Origin: an uncultured Prevotella sp.
GTDB taxonomy: Bacteria; Bacteroidota; Bacteroidia; Bacteroidales; Bacteroidaceae
DNA: 46,524 nucleotides
Direction of reading: 5' to 3'
NCBI GenBank assembly: GCA_900314995.1
Contig: OMXK01000035.1
Location: 1-46,524, forward strand
Below the pieces are notes generated by a model. It did no database searches. It worked only from the letters and a program-made list of their open reading frames with translations, and had not been told where the DNA came from. Positions 15,134-25,753 of the stretch are shown piece after piece. A program made the translations under genes and the position numbers. Every line of letters begins with the position of its first letter. The stretch's first letter is position 1.

Positions 15134-16465
15134 ATGAAAGAATTTGTAATCTCAGAGGCAAAGGCCGAGACTGCCGTACTGGTGGGACTCATCACCAAAG
15201 AGCAGGACGAAGCCAAGACCAAGGAATATCTCGACGAACTGGAGTTTCTGGCCGATACGGCTGGTGCCGTGACCGTGAAGCGCTTTACCCAGAAGGTGGG
15301 TGGTCCGAGTCAGACCACCTATGTGGGTAGTGGAAAACTGCAGGAGATCAAGGACTATATCAAGAAATGCCAGGATGCCTACGACGACTGGCTGGATCAG
15401 CAGGACGCCCAGCTCTTTGCTGAGGGCTTGTTGGACGAGACGAACGCTCCCCAGCCTGTGGGTATGGTGATCTTCGACGATGAGCTCAGTGCCAAGCAGA
15501 TCCGCAATATCGAGAAGGAACTGCAGGTGAAGATCCTCGACCGGACTTCGCTCATCCTCGACATCTTCGCCATGCGCGCCCAGACTGCCGAGGCCAAGGC
15601 ACAGGTGGAACTGGCGCAGCATCGCTATATGCTGCCACGACTGCAGCGGCTCTGGACCCACCTGGAGCGACAGGGTGGCGGCTCAGGCTCTGGTGGCGGA
15701 AAGGGTAGTGTGGGACTGCGTGGCCCTGGTGAGACCCAGTTGGAGATGGACCGTCGAATCATCCTGCAGCGTATCACCCTGCTGAAACAGCGGCTGGCGG
15801 AGATCGACAAGCAGAAGACCACACAGCGCAAGAACCGTGGCCGATTGATCCGTGTGGCCCTCGTAGGCTATACGAACGTGGGCAAATCGACGATGATGAA
15901 CCTGCTGGCCAAGAGCGAGGTGTTTGCCGAGAACAAACTCTTTGCCACGCTCGACACCACCGTGCGGAAGATGACCATCGACAATCTGCCCTTCCTGCTG
16001 GCTGACACCGTGGGATTCATCCGCAAGTTGCCCTCCGACCTGGTGGAGAGTTTCAAGAGCACCCTCGACGAGGTGCGCGAGGCCGACATGCTGGTGCATG
16101 TGGTGGATATCTCGCACCCCGACTTCGAGGAACAGATTCGTGTGGTGGAGGAGACGCTGAAGGAACTGGGCTGTTCGGAGAAGCCCGCGATGCTCGTGTT
16201 CAACAAGATCGACGCCTATACGTGGGTGGAGAAGGATGAAGACGACCTGACGCCCATGTCGAAGGAGAACTACACGCTTGACGATCTGAAGAAGACGTGG
16301 ATGGCCCGAAGCGGTGAGAACCAGCACTACATGGAGTGTATCTTCATCTCCGCCAAGCAGAAAGAGAATATCGACGAGTTGCGCGACATTCTGTATCGCA
16401 GGGTGCGCGAACTACACGTACAAAAATATCCCTATAACGATTTTTTATATCAAGATTATGAGTAA
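15134..16465 (+). CDS. hflX: GTPase HflX
   Basis: A ribosome-associated GTPase that splits stalled or heat-damaged ribosomes. The 443 residues contain an N-terminal domain with GGPSQTTYVGSGKLQEI, a Gly-rich linker (GGGSGSGGGKGSVGLRGPGETQLE), and the G domain: G1 GYTNVGKST (from 245), G3 DTVGFI, G4 NKID. The longer open frame (to 15029) would add 35 unrelated residues; ATG at 15134 (MKEFVISEAKAE) matches the family. Its stop overlaps the start of the next gene by 8 bases (16458-16465), showing translational coupling with the DUF4954 gene. Confidence 0.95.
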   Translation: MKEFVISEAKAETAVLVGLITKEQDEAKTKEYLDELEFLADTAGAVTVKRFTQKVGGPSQTTYVGSGKLQEIKDYIKKCQDAYDDWLDQQDAQLFAEGLLDETNAPQPVGMVIFDDELSAKQIRNIEKELQVKILDRTSLILDIFAMRAQTAEAKAQVELAQHRYMLPRLQRLWTHLERQGGGSGSGGGKGSVGLRGPGETQLEMDRRIILQRITLLKQRLAEIDKQKTTQRKNRGRLIRVALVGYTNVGKSTMMNLLAKSEVFAENKLFATLDTTVRKMTIDNLPFLLADTVGFIRKLPSDLVESFKSTLDEVREADMLVHVVDISHPDFEEQIRVVEETLKELGCSEKPAMLVFNKIDAYTWVEKDEDDLTPMSKENYTLDDLKKTWMARSGENQHYMECIFISAKQKENIDELRDILYRRVRELHVQKYPYNDFLYQDYE

Positions 16466-18311
16466 TTACAGACAACTGACACAAACTGAAATTGAAGTTC
16501 TGGAGAACAATGTATGCTGGGCAGAGGACTGGCAGCGCGTCATGGTGGATGAGAATTTCATTCCCTACAACTTCCACCGCGTGATGTTCTATGGCGATAT
16601 CCGTCTGGGCGCCTTCAACAAGATGATTGAGGTGACCAAGGGATTCTCCAAACACTCGGGGATCAATGACGCCACCCTTCGCAACGTAACCGTCGGCAAC
16701 GACTGTCTGATCGAGAAGGTGGGCAACTATATCAACAACTATACCATTGGCAACGACTGCTACATATCTAATATATGTACGCTCGAGACCACAGACGATG
16801 CGACCTTCGGCGAAGGCTCCACCATCTCTGTGCTGAACGAGATGGGCGACGGCAACGTGACCATCTTCCGTGAGCTGAACAGTCAGATTGCCGCCTTTAT
16901 GGTGAAGCACGACCGCGACAAGCAGCTGAAGAAAGCCCTGCAGCAGATGATCGAGGACGAGCTGCGCGTGTCGCGTCCAGATCGCGGCTATATCGGCAAC
17001 AATGTGAAGATTATTAATGCCAAGGATATTACCAACACTATCATCAAGGGTGACTGCGAGATCTCGGGTGCTGCCCGTCTGTCGGAGTGTACGGTGATGT
17101 CGTCTATGGATGCGCCCGTGTTCATCGGCACAGGTGTAATCTGTGAGAACTCGATTATCTGTGACGGCTGTTCGATCAACAACAGCGTGAAGATGCAGGA
17201 TTGTTTCGTGGGTGAGGCTTGTCAGATTACAAACGGCTTTACGGCTGAGGCTTCGCTCTTCTTCGCCAACTCGTATATGGCCAATGGTGAGGCTTGTGCT
17301 GCTTTCTGCGGTCCCTTCTGTGCCAGTCACCATAAGAGCTCGCTGCTCATCGGCGGAGAGTTCTCGTTCTATAATGCCGGCTCTAACACCAACTTCTCAA
17401 ATCACGCCTACAAGATGGGACCTCTGCACTACGGCACCCTTGAGCGCGGCACGAAGACCGCCTCAGGCTCATACGTGCTGATGCCTGCCACGATTGGTGC
17501 TTTCTCCGTGTGCTTCGGCAAACTGATGCACCATCCTGACACACGTAATCTGCCCTTCAGCTATCTGATGGCCTATGGCGAGGACTGCTATCTGGTGCCT
17601 GGCCGTAACATCACCACCGTGGGACTCTATCGTGACATCAAGAAGTGGCCGAAGCGCGACAAGCGTTCGAAGCAGTCGCGTAAGAGTATCATCAACTTCG
17701 ACTGGCTCTCGCCCTTCACCGTGGGTGAGATCATGGAAGGCATCAAGGTGCTGAAGGCCCTGCGCGAAGCCTCGGGTGACAACGTGTCGACCTATAACTT
17801 CCACGAATACGTGATCAATGCCTCTTCCCTCCGCAAAGGACTGAAGTATTACGATATCGCGCTGCGTATCTATATGGGTGCCGTGCTGAAGCGTGCACAG
17901 AAGGAGGGCTTCTTCGGGCGTCCGAAGAGTCTTGTGGGCAAGGGCCGCTGGACAGATCTTAGCGGATTGCTCCTGCCAGAGAGTGAGGAGTTGCGCGTGG
18001 TTCGTGATATCAAGAACGGCGACATTGACAATATCCAGCAGCTGCTTGACCGTTTCGTGGAGATCAACGATAACTATAGCGACTACCGCTGGGCGTGGTC
18101 CTATCAGATGATTCTCGACTATTACGGTCTGGAGGAGATTACCGAGGAAGACGTTTCTCAGATCCATGAGGACTACATCAAGGCTCGCCGTGCGTGGATT
18201 GCCGAGATTAGAAAGGATGCCGAGAAGGAATACCAGATGGGCGACGTGGAACTGGAGGTGTATGAGGATTTCCTCTCGAAACTCGACCACGAGATCGACT
18301 ATGAGAACTAG
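16458..18311 (+). CDS. DUF4954 family protein, beta-helix/transferase-like
   Basis: A 617-residue protein of the Bacteroidota-specific DUF4954 family. The central region has many short turns with I/V/C at regular spacing (NDCLIEKVGNYINNYTIGND, ISGAARLSECTVMSS, ENSIICDGCSINNSVKM), resembling the left-handed beta-helix of hexapeptide acyltransferases and nucleotidyltransferases. The C-terminal part is helical and charged. No signal peptide is seen, so it is cytoplasmic. The biochemical role is not established to my knowledge. The start at 16458 overlaps the hflX stop; the upstream open frame is hflX read in another phase. Confidence 0.85.
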   Translation: MSNYRQLTQTEIEVLENNVCWAEDWQRVMVDENFIPYNFHRVMFYGDIRLGAFNKMIEVTKGFSKHSGINDATLRNVTVGNDCLIEKVGNYINNYTIGNDCYISNICTLETTDDATFGEGSTISVLNEMGDGNVTIFRELNSQIAAFMVKHDRDKQLKKALQQMIEDELRVSRPDRGYIGNNVKIINAKDITNTIIKGDCEISGAARLSECTVMSSMDAPVFIGTGVICENSIICDGCSINNSVKMQDCFVGEACQITNGFTAEASLFFANSYMANGEACAAFCGPFCASHHKSSLLIGGEFSFYNAGSNTNFSNHAYKMGPLHYGTLERGTKTASGSYVLMPATIGAFSVCFGKLMHHPDTRNLPFSYLMAYGEDCYLVPGRNITTVGLYRDIKKWPKRDKRSKQSRKSIINFDWLSPFTVGEIMEGIKVLKALREASGDNVSTYNFHEYVINASSLRKGLKYYDIALRIYMGAVLKRAQKEGFFGRPKSLVGKGRWTDLSGLLLPESEELRVVRDIKNGDIDNIQQLLDRFVEINDNYSDYRWAWSYQMILDYYGLEEITEEDVSQIHEDYIKARRAWIAEIRKDAEKEYQMGDVELEVYEDFLSKLDHEIDYEN

Positions 18312-18370
18312 GAAATCGTCATCATAGCGCATTTATAATATAAAAAGGTATAAATATTTGGAAAAATCAG

Positions 18371-21274
18371 ATGAAGGCTAAAGTATTATTGACTATTGGT
18401 GCGATGATGCTCGGGATGAGCATCCATGCAAAGGATTATCAGTATGCAACGGTGCCGGGTGACTTGATGCAGACGCGCATCTATACCCTCGACAACGGTC
18501 TGAAGGTGTATCTCTCAGTGAACACGGAGCGTCCGCGTATTCAGACCTATATCGCCGTGCGTACAGGTTCGAAGAATGATCCTGCCGAGACCACCGGTCT
18601 GGCACACTATCTGGAGCACCTGATGTTTAAGGGCACCACCCATTTCGGCTCGAACAACGTGGCTGCCGAAGCTCCCTTGCTCGACAAAATCGAACAGTGT
18701 TATGAGGAATATCGCCGCTTGACGGACCCTGAAACCCGCAAGCAGAAATATCATGAGATCGATAGCATCTCGCAGTTGGCCGCCCAGTACTTTATCCCCA
18801 ACGAGTACGACAAGCTGATGGCCGCTATCGGTGCTGAAGGAACCAACGCCTTCACCTCGAACGATGTAACCTGCTATACGGAAGATATTCCCAGCAACGA
18901 GATTGAGAACTGGGCTAAGATCCAGAGCGACCGTTTCCAGAATATGGTGATTCGCGGCTTCCATACTGAGCTAGAGGCTGTGTATGAAGAGTATAATATC
19001 TATCTGACGGATGATGGTGACAAGTTGTGGAAGGCCATGGGTGAGAAACTAACACCGACGCACCCCTATGGCACACAGACCACGATCGGTACGCAGGAGC
19101 ATCTGAAGAATCCTTCAATCACGAATATCAAGAACTACTTCCGCAAGTGGTATGTGCCCAACAATGTGGCCATCTGTATGGCAGGCGACTTCGATATGGA
19201 CAAGACCATCGCCATCATCGACCAATATTTTGGTGGTTGGAAACCCGGCGCTGACGTCGCGCAGCCTGTGTTCCCAGAGCAGAAGCCGTTGACGGCACCC
19301 GTGGATACTGTCGTCATAGGCCAGCAGGCAGAAAACGTGTGGGTGGGCTGGCTCGCCAAGAAAGCCTCGGATCTGCAATGTGACACGCTCGACGTGATTG
19401 GCTATATGCTGAACAATGGCAAGGCTGGCATTTTTGACATTAATCTGAGCCAGCAGATGAAGGTGCTGAGCGCTCAGGCAGGTCTGCAAGACGAGCAGGA
19501 CTATTCTTCTTTCCTGCTGATGGGCAAGCCCAAGCCCGAGCAGTCGCTCGAGGAGGTGAGAGACCTGATGCTGGCCGAGATCGAGAACCTGAAGAAGGGT
19601 AACTTCTCCGACGACCTCCTGCCGAGTGTGATCAACAACATGAAGCTCAACTACCAGAGATCACTCGAGAGCAACCAGTGGCGCGCCCGTCAGTTTATGA
19701 ATGCCTTTATCGACGGCATCACCTGGGAGCAGAAGATAGGCAAGCTGGACCGTGTGTCGAAGATGACCAAGGAGCAGATCGTGGCCTTCGCCAACCGTTT
19801 CTTCTCCGCAGGCTATGCCACCATCTATAAGAAGACGGGCGTGGACTCTACCCAGAAGAAGATCGACAAGCCTGCCATCACCCCGATTCAGGCAAACCGC
19901 GACCAGATGAGTGCCTTCGTGAAGGAAATTCAGGAGTCGCAGGTGGAGCCCATCCATCCGAAGTTCGTGGATTTCAAGAAGGATCTCGTCATCGGAGAGA
20001 CTAAGAACAAACTGCCCCTTTACTATAAGCAGAACACAGAGAACGACCTCTTCACCATCGTGTTCCGCTATGAGTTCGGCCAGCAGGACGACAACCGTTA
20101 CGACATCGCTGCCGGCTATCTCGACTATGTGGGAAGCGACAAACTCTCGGCTGCCGAGGTGAAGCAGAAGTTCTACAACCTGGCCTGCAACTATTCGGTC
20201 AACGTGCATGCCGACAACCTGAACATCTCGCTCAGCGGTCTGCAGTCGCAGATGCCTGAGGCGCTGGCACTGCTCGAAAGCGTGGTGAGAAACGCCAAGG
20301 CCGACAAGGAGTCCTACGACCAGTATGTAGGCCTGATCCTGAAATCGCGCGAGGATGCCAAGACCGATCAGCGTTCGAACTTCGCACGTCTGGTTTCCTA
20401 TGCCACTTTTGGTGAGCACAACGCGCAGCGCGACATGATGAGCGAAGCGCAGCTCCGCCAGGCTGATCCCCAGCAGTTGCTCTCGCTGATTGCCAACCTG
20501 CCCAATCTGAAGCACTCGGTGCTGTACTACGGCAAACTGTCGCCCGAGGAGCTCTCTGATGTGCTGGGTAAGGCCCATCCGACTCCCCAGGCTCTGGCCG
20601 ATGTGCCCAAGGGTAAGCCCTACGTGCGTCAGGAGGCCAAGACCAACGAGATATGGATTGCGCCTTACGATGCCAAGAACATCTACCTGATGATGTATCA
20701 CAACGAGAGCCGCGACTGGCATCCTGAGCAGGAGGCTGTGGTGGATCTCTTCAACGAATACTACGGTGGCGGTATGAACGGCATCGTGTTCCAGGAGATG
20801 CGCGAGGCCCGTGGTCTGGCCTACAGTGCTGCGGCTTATTACATCACGCCTTCCAAGAAAGACGAGAAGGAGTACTGCCAGACATATATCATCACGCAGA
20901 ACGATAAGATGATGGATGCCGTGAACCAGTTCCATGTCATCCTCAACGATATGCCCGCCAGCGAGACGGCCTTCCAGATTGCCAAGGATGCCGTGACCAA
21001 GCAACTCGCCAGCATGCGTGTCACGAAGTCGGGTGTCATCAATGCCTACCTGATGGCGAAGCGTCTGGGTATCGACTACGATCAGAACGAACGGGTGTAT
21101 AACGCCCTCCCCGGTATCAATCTGCAGACCATCGTCGACTTCGAGAAAGCACAGATGGCAAACAAGGCTTATCGCTACATCATCCTCGGCGACGAGAAGG
21201 AACTCGACATGGAGGCCCTCGGCAAGATCGGCCCCATCCGCCGCCTGACTACAGAAGAGATTTTCGGATATTAA
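18371..21274 (+). CDS. M16 family zinc metalloprotease (two-repeat)
   Basis: A 967-residue protease of the insulinase/pitrilysin family. The signal peptide is MKAKVLLTIGAMMLGMSIHA, so it is exported. The inverted zinc motif HYLEH places H79, E82 and H83, with the distal Glu in ELEAVYEEYN. Like other full-length M16 proteins it has a catalytic N-terminal half and an inactive C-terminal half, the latter with the R-Y-like EMREARGLAYSAAAYY motif that helps bind substrate. The likely role is degradation of peptides in the periplasm. It stands in its own unit, 59 bases after the DUF4954 gene and 27 before fumarase. Confidence 0.93.
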   Translation: MKAKVLLTIGAMMLGMSIHAKDYQYATVPGDLMQTRIYTLDNGLKVYLSVNTERPRIQTYIAVRTGSKNDPAETTGLAHYLEHLMFKGTTHFGSNNVAAEAPLLDKIEQCYEEYRRLTDPETRKQKYHEIDSISQLAAQYFIPNEYDKLMAAIGAEGTNAFTSNDVTCYTEDIPSNEIENWAKIQSDRFQNMVIRGFHTELEAVYEEYNIYLTDDGDKLWKAMGEKLTPTHPYGTQTTIGTQEHLKNPSITNIKNYFRKWYVPNNVAICMAGDFDMDKTIAIIDQYFGGWKPGADVAQPVFPEQKPLTAPVDTVVIGQQAENVWVGWLAKKASDLQCDTLDVIGYMLNNGKAGIFDINLSQQMKVLSAQAGLQDEQDYSSFLLMGKPKPEQSLEEVRDLMLAEIENLKKGNFSDDLLPSVINNMKLNYQRSLESNQWRARQFMNAFIDGITWEQKIGKLDRVSKMTKEQIVAFANRFFSAGYATIYKKTGVDSTQKKIDKPAITPIQANRDQMSAFVKEIQESQVEPIHPKFVDFKKDLVIGETKNKLPLYYKQNTENDLFTIVFRYEFGQQDDNRYDIAAGYLDYVGSDKLSAAEVKQKFYNLACNYSVNVHADNLNISLSGLQSQMPEALALLESVVRNAKADKESYDQYVGLILKSREDAKTDQRSNFARLVSYATFGEHNAQRDMMSEAQLRQADPQQLLSLIANLPNLKHSVLYYGKLSPEELSDVLGKAHPTPQALADVPKGKPYVRQEAKTNEIWIAPYDAKNIYLMMYHNESRDWHPEQEAVVDLFNEYYGGGMNGIVFQEMREARGLAYSAAAYYITPSKKDEKEYCQTYIITQNDKMMDAVNQFHVILNDMPASETAFQIAKDAVTKQLASMRVTKSGVINAYLMAKRLGIDYDQNERVYNALPGINLQTIVDFEKAQMANKAYRYIILGDEKELDMEALGKIGPIRRLTTEEIFGY

Positions 21275-21301
21275 ATAATCATTCATTAAACAAATACAAT
21301 T

Positions 21302-22951
21302 ATGGCTAAAAACGTAGATTTCAAGTATGCCCCGATGTTTCAGGTGGGCGAAGACAAGACAGAGTATCGCCTTTTGACGAAGGACGGCGTAACCACCGCC
21401 GAGTTTGAAGGCAAGCAGATCGTAAAGGTGTCGAAAGAGGCTCTGACGCTTCTTGCCCAGCAGGCTTTCCACGATGTGGAGTTCATGCTGCGCCGCGAGC
21501 ATAACCTCCAGGTAGCTCAGATCCTGAATGATCCTGAAGCCAGCGAGAACGATAAGTATGTAGCCCTGCAGTTCCTGCGCAATGCAGAGGTGGCTGCCCG
21601 TGGTATCCTGCCATTCTGTCAGGACACAGGCACGGCCATCATCCACGGTGAGAAGGGTCAGCAGATCTGGACAGGCTTCGAAGATGAAGAGGCTCTGAGC
21701 CTGGGCGTGTTTAACACCTTCACGCAGGATAACCTGCGCTACTCGCAGAACGCGCCGCTGAACATGTACGATGAGGTGAATACCCGTTGCAACCTGCCTG
21801 CACAGATTGATATCGAGGCTACCGAGGGTGCCGAGTATAAGTTCGTGATGGTGGCAAAGGGCGGTGGCTCTGCCAACAAGACCTACTTCTATCCGATGAC
21901 CAAGGCTACCATCCAGAACGAGGGCACGCTCATTCCGTTCCTCGTAGAGAAGATGAAGTCGCTGGGTACAGCTGCTTGTCCGCCTTACCACATCGCCTTC
22001 GTGATCGGTGGCACATCGGCCGAGAAGAACCTGCTCACCGTGAAGCTGGCTTCCATCAAATACTACGATGGCCTGCCTACGACAGGTGACGAGACAGGTC
22101 GTGCCTTCCGCGATGTAGACCTCGAGCAGAAGCTCCTGAAGGAGGCCCATAAGATTGGCCTCGGCGCACAGTTTGGCGGTAAGTATCTGGCTCACGATAT
22201 CCGTGTGGTTCGTCTGCCTCGTCATGGTGCCAGCTGCCCGATAGGTATGGGTGTCAGCTGCTCTGCCGACCGTAACATCAAGGCCAAGATCAATGCCGAC
22301 GGTATCTGGCTCGAGAAGATGGATGCCAACCCCTCCGAACTGATTCCTGCAGAGTATGCAAAGGCTGGCGAGGGACAGAACACCATCGTCATCGACCTCA
22401 ACGAGGGTATCGATGCCGTGCGTGCCGAACTCTCCAAGTATCCCGTCTCTACTCGCGTCAACTTGAAGGGTACGATCATCGTAGCCCGTGATATCGCTCA
22501 CGCCAAGCTGAAGGCCCGTCTGGATGCCGGCGAGGGATTGCCCGACTACTTCAAGAAGTATCCTGTGCTCTATGCCGGACCTGCCAAGACGCCAGAGGGT
22601 TATCCTTGTGGTTCGATGGGTCCGACCACGGCCAACCGTATGGATCCGTACGTTGACGAGTTCCAGTCTAATGGTGCATCGCTCGTAATGATTGCCAAGG
22701 GTAACCGTTCAGACGTTGTAACAGAGGCTTGTAAGAAGTACGGCGGCTTCTATCTGGGTTCCATCGGCGGCGTGGCTGCCGTCCTCTCTCAGAGCTGCAT
22801 CAAGAGCATCGAGTGCGTGGAGTATCCCGAGCTCGGCATGGAGGCAGTATGGAAGATCGACGTAGAAGACTTCCCCGCATTCATCCTCGTCGACGACAAG
22901 GGCAACGACTTCTTCAAGACCCTGAAACCCTGGTGTCCTGCTGCTAAATGA
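21302..22951 (+). CDS. fumA: Fumarate hydratase, class I (iron-sulfur)
   Basis: It interconverts fumarate and malate in the cytoplasm. In anaerobic Bacteroidota this lies on the reductive branch leading to succinate. The 549 residues match the class I, oxygen-sensitive [4Fe-4S] type. [30 protein letters not shown] and the SCSADRN region provide cysteines, and [20 protein letters not shown] lies in the C-terminal (beta) domain. Alpha and beta parts are fused, as in E. coli FumA/FumB. The stop codon overlaps the next ATG (ATGA, 22948-22951), which couples it to the M6 protease gene although the functions look unrelated. Confidence 0.95.
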   Translation: MAKNVDFKYAPMFQVGEDKTEYRLLTKDGVTTAEFEGKQIVKVSKEALTLLAQQAFHDVEFMLRREHNLQVAQILNDPEASENDKYVALQFLRNAEVAARGILPFCQDTGTAIIHGEKGQQIWTGFEDEEALSLGVFNTFTQDNLRYSQNAPLNMYDEVNTRCNLPAQIDIEATEGAEYKFVMVAKGGGSANKTYFYPMTKATIQNEGTLIPFLVEKMKSLGTAACPPYHIAFVIGGTSAEKNLLTVKLASIKYYDGLPTTGDETGRAFRDVDLEQKLLKEAHKIGLGAQFGGKYLAHDIRVVRLPRHGASCPIGMGVSCSADRNIKAKINADGIWLEKMDANPSELIPAEYAKAGEGQNTIVIDLNEGIDAVRAELSKYPVSTRVNLKGTIIVARDIAHAKLKARLDAGEGLPDYFKKYPVLYAGPAKTPEGYPCGSMGPTTANRMDPYVDEFQSNGASLVMIAKGNRSDVVTEACKKYGGFYLGSIGGVAAVLSQSCIKSIECVEYPELGMEAVWKIDVEDFPAFILVDDKGNDFFKTLKPWCPAAK

Positions 22952-24429
22952 AGCGATTCCTGACGATAGCCGCTTTTGTGGTGCTGGCAGTACTGTCTGC
23001 CAGTGCCCAGAAGCGTATCCCCTGCGACCGTAGTTTGCTGACTTCCGGCACCCGTGGCGGTTCTGACTATCATGGTGTCCGTGTGTCGAAGACCACAGGC
23101 CGCGTACGTATCCCGGTGATTCTGGCGGCTTTCAATAATCAGGGCTTCTCGGTCCCCGATAACGAGATCAAGGCCTACTGGGATGCCCTCCTTAATCAGG
23201 AAGGCTATTCAGAGCATGGCGCAGCCGGCTGTGTGGCCGACTATTTCAAGAAGCAGAGTGGGGGATTGTTCGAGCCCGTATTCGATGTCATAGGGCCTGT
23301 CATGCTGCCTGAGACTGTGCGCTATTATGGTAAGAACAGGGCTGGAAAGGCTGGTGAAGACACCAATGCGGAAGGAATGGTCTATGACGCCTGTGTGGCT
23401 GCGAATATAGACTTTGCGCCTTACAGCTGGAGCGGCGACTCCATCGTCGATGTGGTCATGGTGGTCTTTGCCGGCCCTGGTGAGAACAGAGGCGGTTTGC
23501 CTGAAAACATCTGGCCGCATAAGAATTATCTCACGTGGAAAGAATTGGATGGCATGGAGCTTACCCAGTATGCCTGTGTCAGCGAACTTCGGAACAAGAA
23601 AGATCTCGACGGCTACGGCACGTTCCTCCATGAGTTCTCACACTGTATGGGATTGCCTGATCTATATCCCATATCCAATTCTGCCGTTTATTCCTACTTC
23701 GACGAATGGGATCTGATGGATGGCGGCAATTATATCCACAACGGTTTCTCGCCGCCCAACTATTCTGCCCTTGAGCGGTGGATATGTGACTGGTACGACT
23801 TTAAGGAACTCACAGCTCCTGCCACAATCTCCGATATGCCTGCTTGGGATGACGAGCCTGTGGCTTATGTCATCCGCAACGATGACAATTCGGAAGAGTA
23901 TTACATTCTGGAGAACCGCCAGCAGCGGGGCTACGACTTCTATGTGCCAGGCAACGGCCTGCTGGTGACGCATGTGACCGGCTACACGAAAGGCGACCTC
24001 TTCCCGAATAGCGCATCGTCTTCAAGGATACGGCTCATATATGCTGATAACCGTAACTATCGCGAGAGCGAGGCTTTCTTCGGAAGCGATAACCACTTCA
24101 CGACTGACGGTCACAGCAACTATCTCAGTCTGTCTGCCTATCCCTACATCGTGGGCGACTCCCTCAACAACCATCTGACGAAAGCCTCTATTCCCGCCAT
24201 GCAATTCGACAAGCCCATTACTAACATCACCATGGATGCCGAAGGGCGCATATCCTTCGATTTCATGAAAGAGGAGACGGCCATCGATCATAGCGTGACT
24301 GTCCGTGAAATTGAGGACGAGGAGGTTTGGTTCGACCTGCAAGGGCGACGCCTGCCCTGCTTGCCTCAGTCGAAGGGCATCTACATCGTCAGGAAGGGTA
24401 AGAGCGTAAATAAAGTATATAAACCATAA
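22948..24429 (+). CDS. Secreted M6-type metalloprotease, first of a tandem pair
   Basis: A 493-residue protein with signal peptide ([21 protein letters not shown]). [13 protein letters not shown] (H228-H232, HExxH) is the zinc site of M6 (immune inhibitor A-like) proteases. The conserved [19 protein letters not shown] follows, and a beta-rich region ends the catalytic part. The last 45 residues include [20 protein letters not shown], the pattern of a C-terminal domain common in Prevotella proteins that may be a type 9 secretion or surface-sorting signal; SprA is encoded in this same window. Its start overlaps the fumarase stop. The next gene is a paralogue 1 base downstream. Confidence 0.88.
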   Translation: MKRFLTIAAFVVLAVLSASAQKRIPCDRSLLTSGTRGGSDYHGVRVSKTTGRVRIPVILAAFNNQGFSVPDNEIKAYWDALLNQEGYSEHGAAGCVADYFKKQSGGLFEPVFDVIGPVMLPETVRYYGKNRAGKAGEDTNAEGMVYDACVAANIDFAPYSWSGDSIVDVVMVVFAGPGENRGGLPENIWPHKNYLTWKELDGMELTQYACVSELRNKKDLDGYGTFLHEFSHCMGLPDLYPISNSAVYSYFDEWDLMDGGNYIHNGFSPPNYSALERWICDWYDFKELTAPATISDMPAWDDEPVAYVIRNDDNSEEYYILENRQQRGYDFYVPGNGLLVTHVTGYTKGDLFPNSASSSRIRLIYADNRNYRESEAFFGSDNHFTTDGHSNYLSLSAYPYIVGDSLNNHLTKASIPAMQFDKPITNITMDAEGRISFDFMKEETAIDHSVTVREIEDEEVWFDLQGRRLPCLPQSKGIYIVRKGKSVNKVYKP

Positions 24430-24430
24430 T

Positions 24431-25753
24431 ATGAAACAGACCATTATCATTTCCATGCTGCTGCTGATGTCGGCAGCAACCCATGCCCAGCGCATACCTT
24501 GTGCCAAGGGCTTCTATCCTAATGGTGTAGCCCGTCATGCTACTCGGGCTGATTTGGGTACACCGAAGCAATATGTCGGCTCAAAACGCGGACTGATTAT
24601 CCTGATGGAGTTCCCCAACCTCAAGTTTGTCAACAAGAACAAGAACGGCAAAACTTTCGATGTCCACGAGATGTGGAACGATGTGGCCAACAAGGAGAAT
24701 CTCAAGGCCGTGAACGGCGTGCTCGTCAATGGTAGTATCCGCGACTATTTCGTAGCCCAGAGCTATGGCAAGTTCGCCATCGATTTCGATGTGAAGGGCC
24801 CCTATACCGCCAAGAACAAGTATGCTTATTACGGTCGCAATGTTGACTATGGCGATGTGTCGTTCGATGATCGTCCTTACGAACTGATCATTGAGGCCTG
24901 CAAGGCTGCCGATGGTGAGGTAAACTTCAAGGATTACGACTGGGATGAAGACGGCGAGGTCGATCAGGTCTACATCGTCTATGCCGGTCATGGTGAAGCC
25001 ACCTATGATGATACCGATCTCATCTGGCCTCATGAGTCAAGCATCTCGGGCAATACAGGTTCGCCGCTCACCTTGCAAGGCTTGAACATCGATACCTATG
25101 CCTGCGGTAATGAACTGGATTCAAGAGACCGCATCAATGGCATCGGCACCATCTGCCATGAGTTCAGCCACTGCCTCGGACTTCCTGATATCTACGATGT
25201 CGAATATACGGGTAAGACTGAGACGCCAGGGCAGTTTGACGTGATGGATGCGGGTAACTATAACGGCGACAGCTGGTATCCTGCCGGCTATTCGTCGTTC
25301 GAGCGCTTCTTCTGCGGCTGGCTTGAGCCTAAGCGTGTGGGCAGCGTGGCCGATGTAGGCGAACTCCAACCTCTCCATCTCCACCCTGATGCCGCCATCA
25401 TCGAGCAGTTTGAGGGCTCCACCAACTACTATCTCGTAGAGAACCGTGTCAAGGAGTCGTGGGACAAGTTCCTGCCTTCCCACGGTTTGATTGCCTGGCA
25501 CATCAACTACGACCTCGAGGTGTGGAAAAAGAATAGGGTGAATGTTGATCCCAACAATATGGGCATCACTATCGTCGATCTGGCCGACGTGCCGAGTTAC
25601 GGTACTGCCATCTCAGCGCCCGAGAAGACCGACAGCCGTCCTGTAGCCTGGTACGACGTCAGCGGTCGCCAGCTGAAGGCTCAGCCCGACAAGGCAGGCA
25701 TCTACATCGTGCGCTATGCCGATGGCACCACTCAGAAAATGCGACGGTTCTAA
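24431..25753 (+). CDS. Secreted M6-type metalloprotease, second of a tandem pair
   Basis: A 440-residue paralogue of the preceding protein. The signal peptide (MKQTIIISMLLLMSAATHAQ) is followed by a zinc motif HEFSHCLGLPDIYD (H243-H247) and FDVMDAGNYNGDSWYPAGYS. A DYDWDEDGEVDQVYIVYAG stretch resembles a calcium-binding loop. The C-terminus, with VAWYDVSGRQL and GIYIVRYADGT, is a shortened form of the tail seen in the first copy. The two genes are separated by one base and probably arose by duplication. The stop overlaps by 4 bases the end of the convergent gene on the minus strand. Confidence 0.88.
   Translation: MKQTIIISMLLLMSAATHAQRIPCAKGFYPNGVARHATRADLGTPKQYVGSKRGLIILMEFPNLKFVNKNKNGKTFDVHEMWNDVANKENLKAVNGVLVNGSIRDYFVAQSYGKFAIDFDVKGPYTAKNKYAYYGRNVDYGDVSFDDRPYELIIEACKAADGEVNFKDYDWDEDGEVDQVYIVYAGHGEATYDDTDLIWPHESSISGNTGSPLTLQGLNIDTYACGNELDSRDRINGIGTICHEFSHCLGLPDIYDVEYTGKTETPGQFDVMDAGNYNGDSWYPAGYSSFERFFCGWLEPKRVGSVADVGELQPLHLHPDAAIIEQFEGSTNYYLVENRVKESWDKFLPSHGLIAWHINYDLEVWKKNRVNVDPNNMGITIVDLADVPSYGTAISAPEKTDSRPVAWYDVSGRQLKAQPDKAGIYIVRYADGTTQKMRRF

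Noticed and set aside
19661-22501. 946-codon open frame on the minus strand opposite the M16 protease and fumarase genes
   Set aside because: Both plus-strand genes are clear family members over their full length. The minus frame is a mirror of their codon bias, rich in His, Leu and Val with no recognisable motif, and it spans the gap between two genes.
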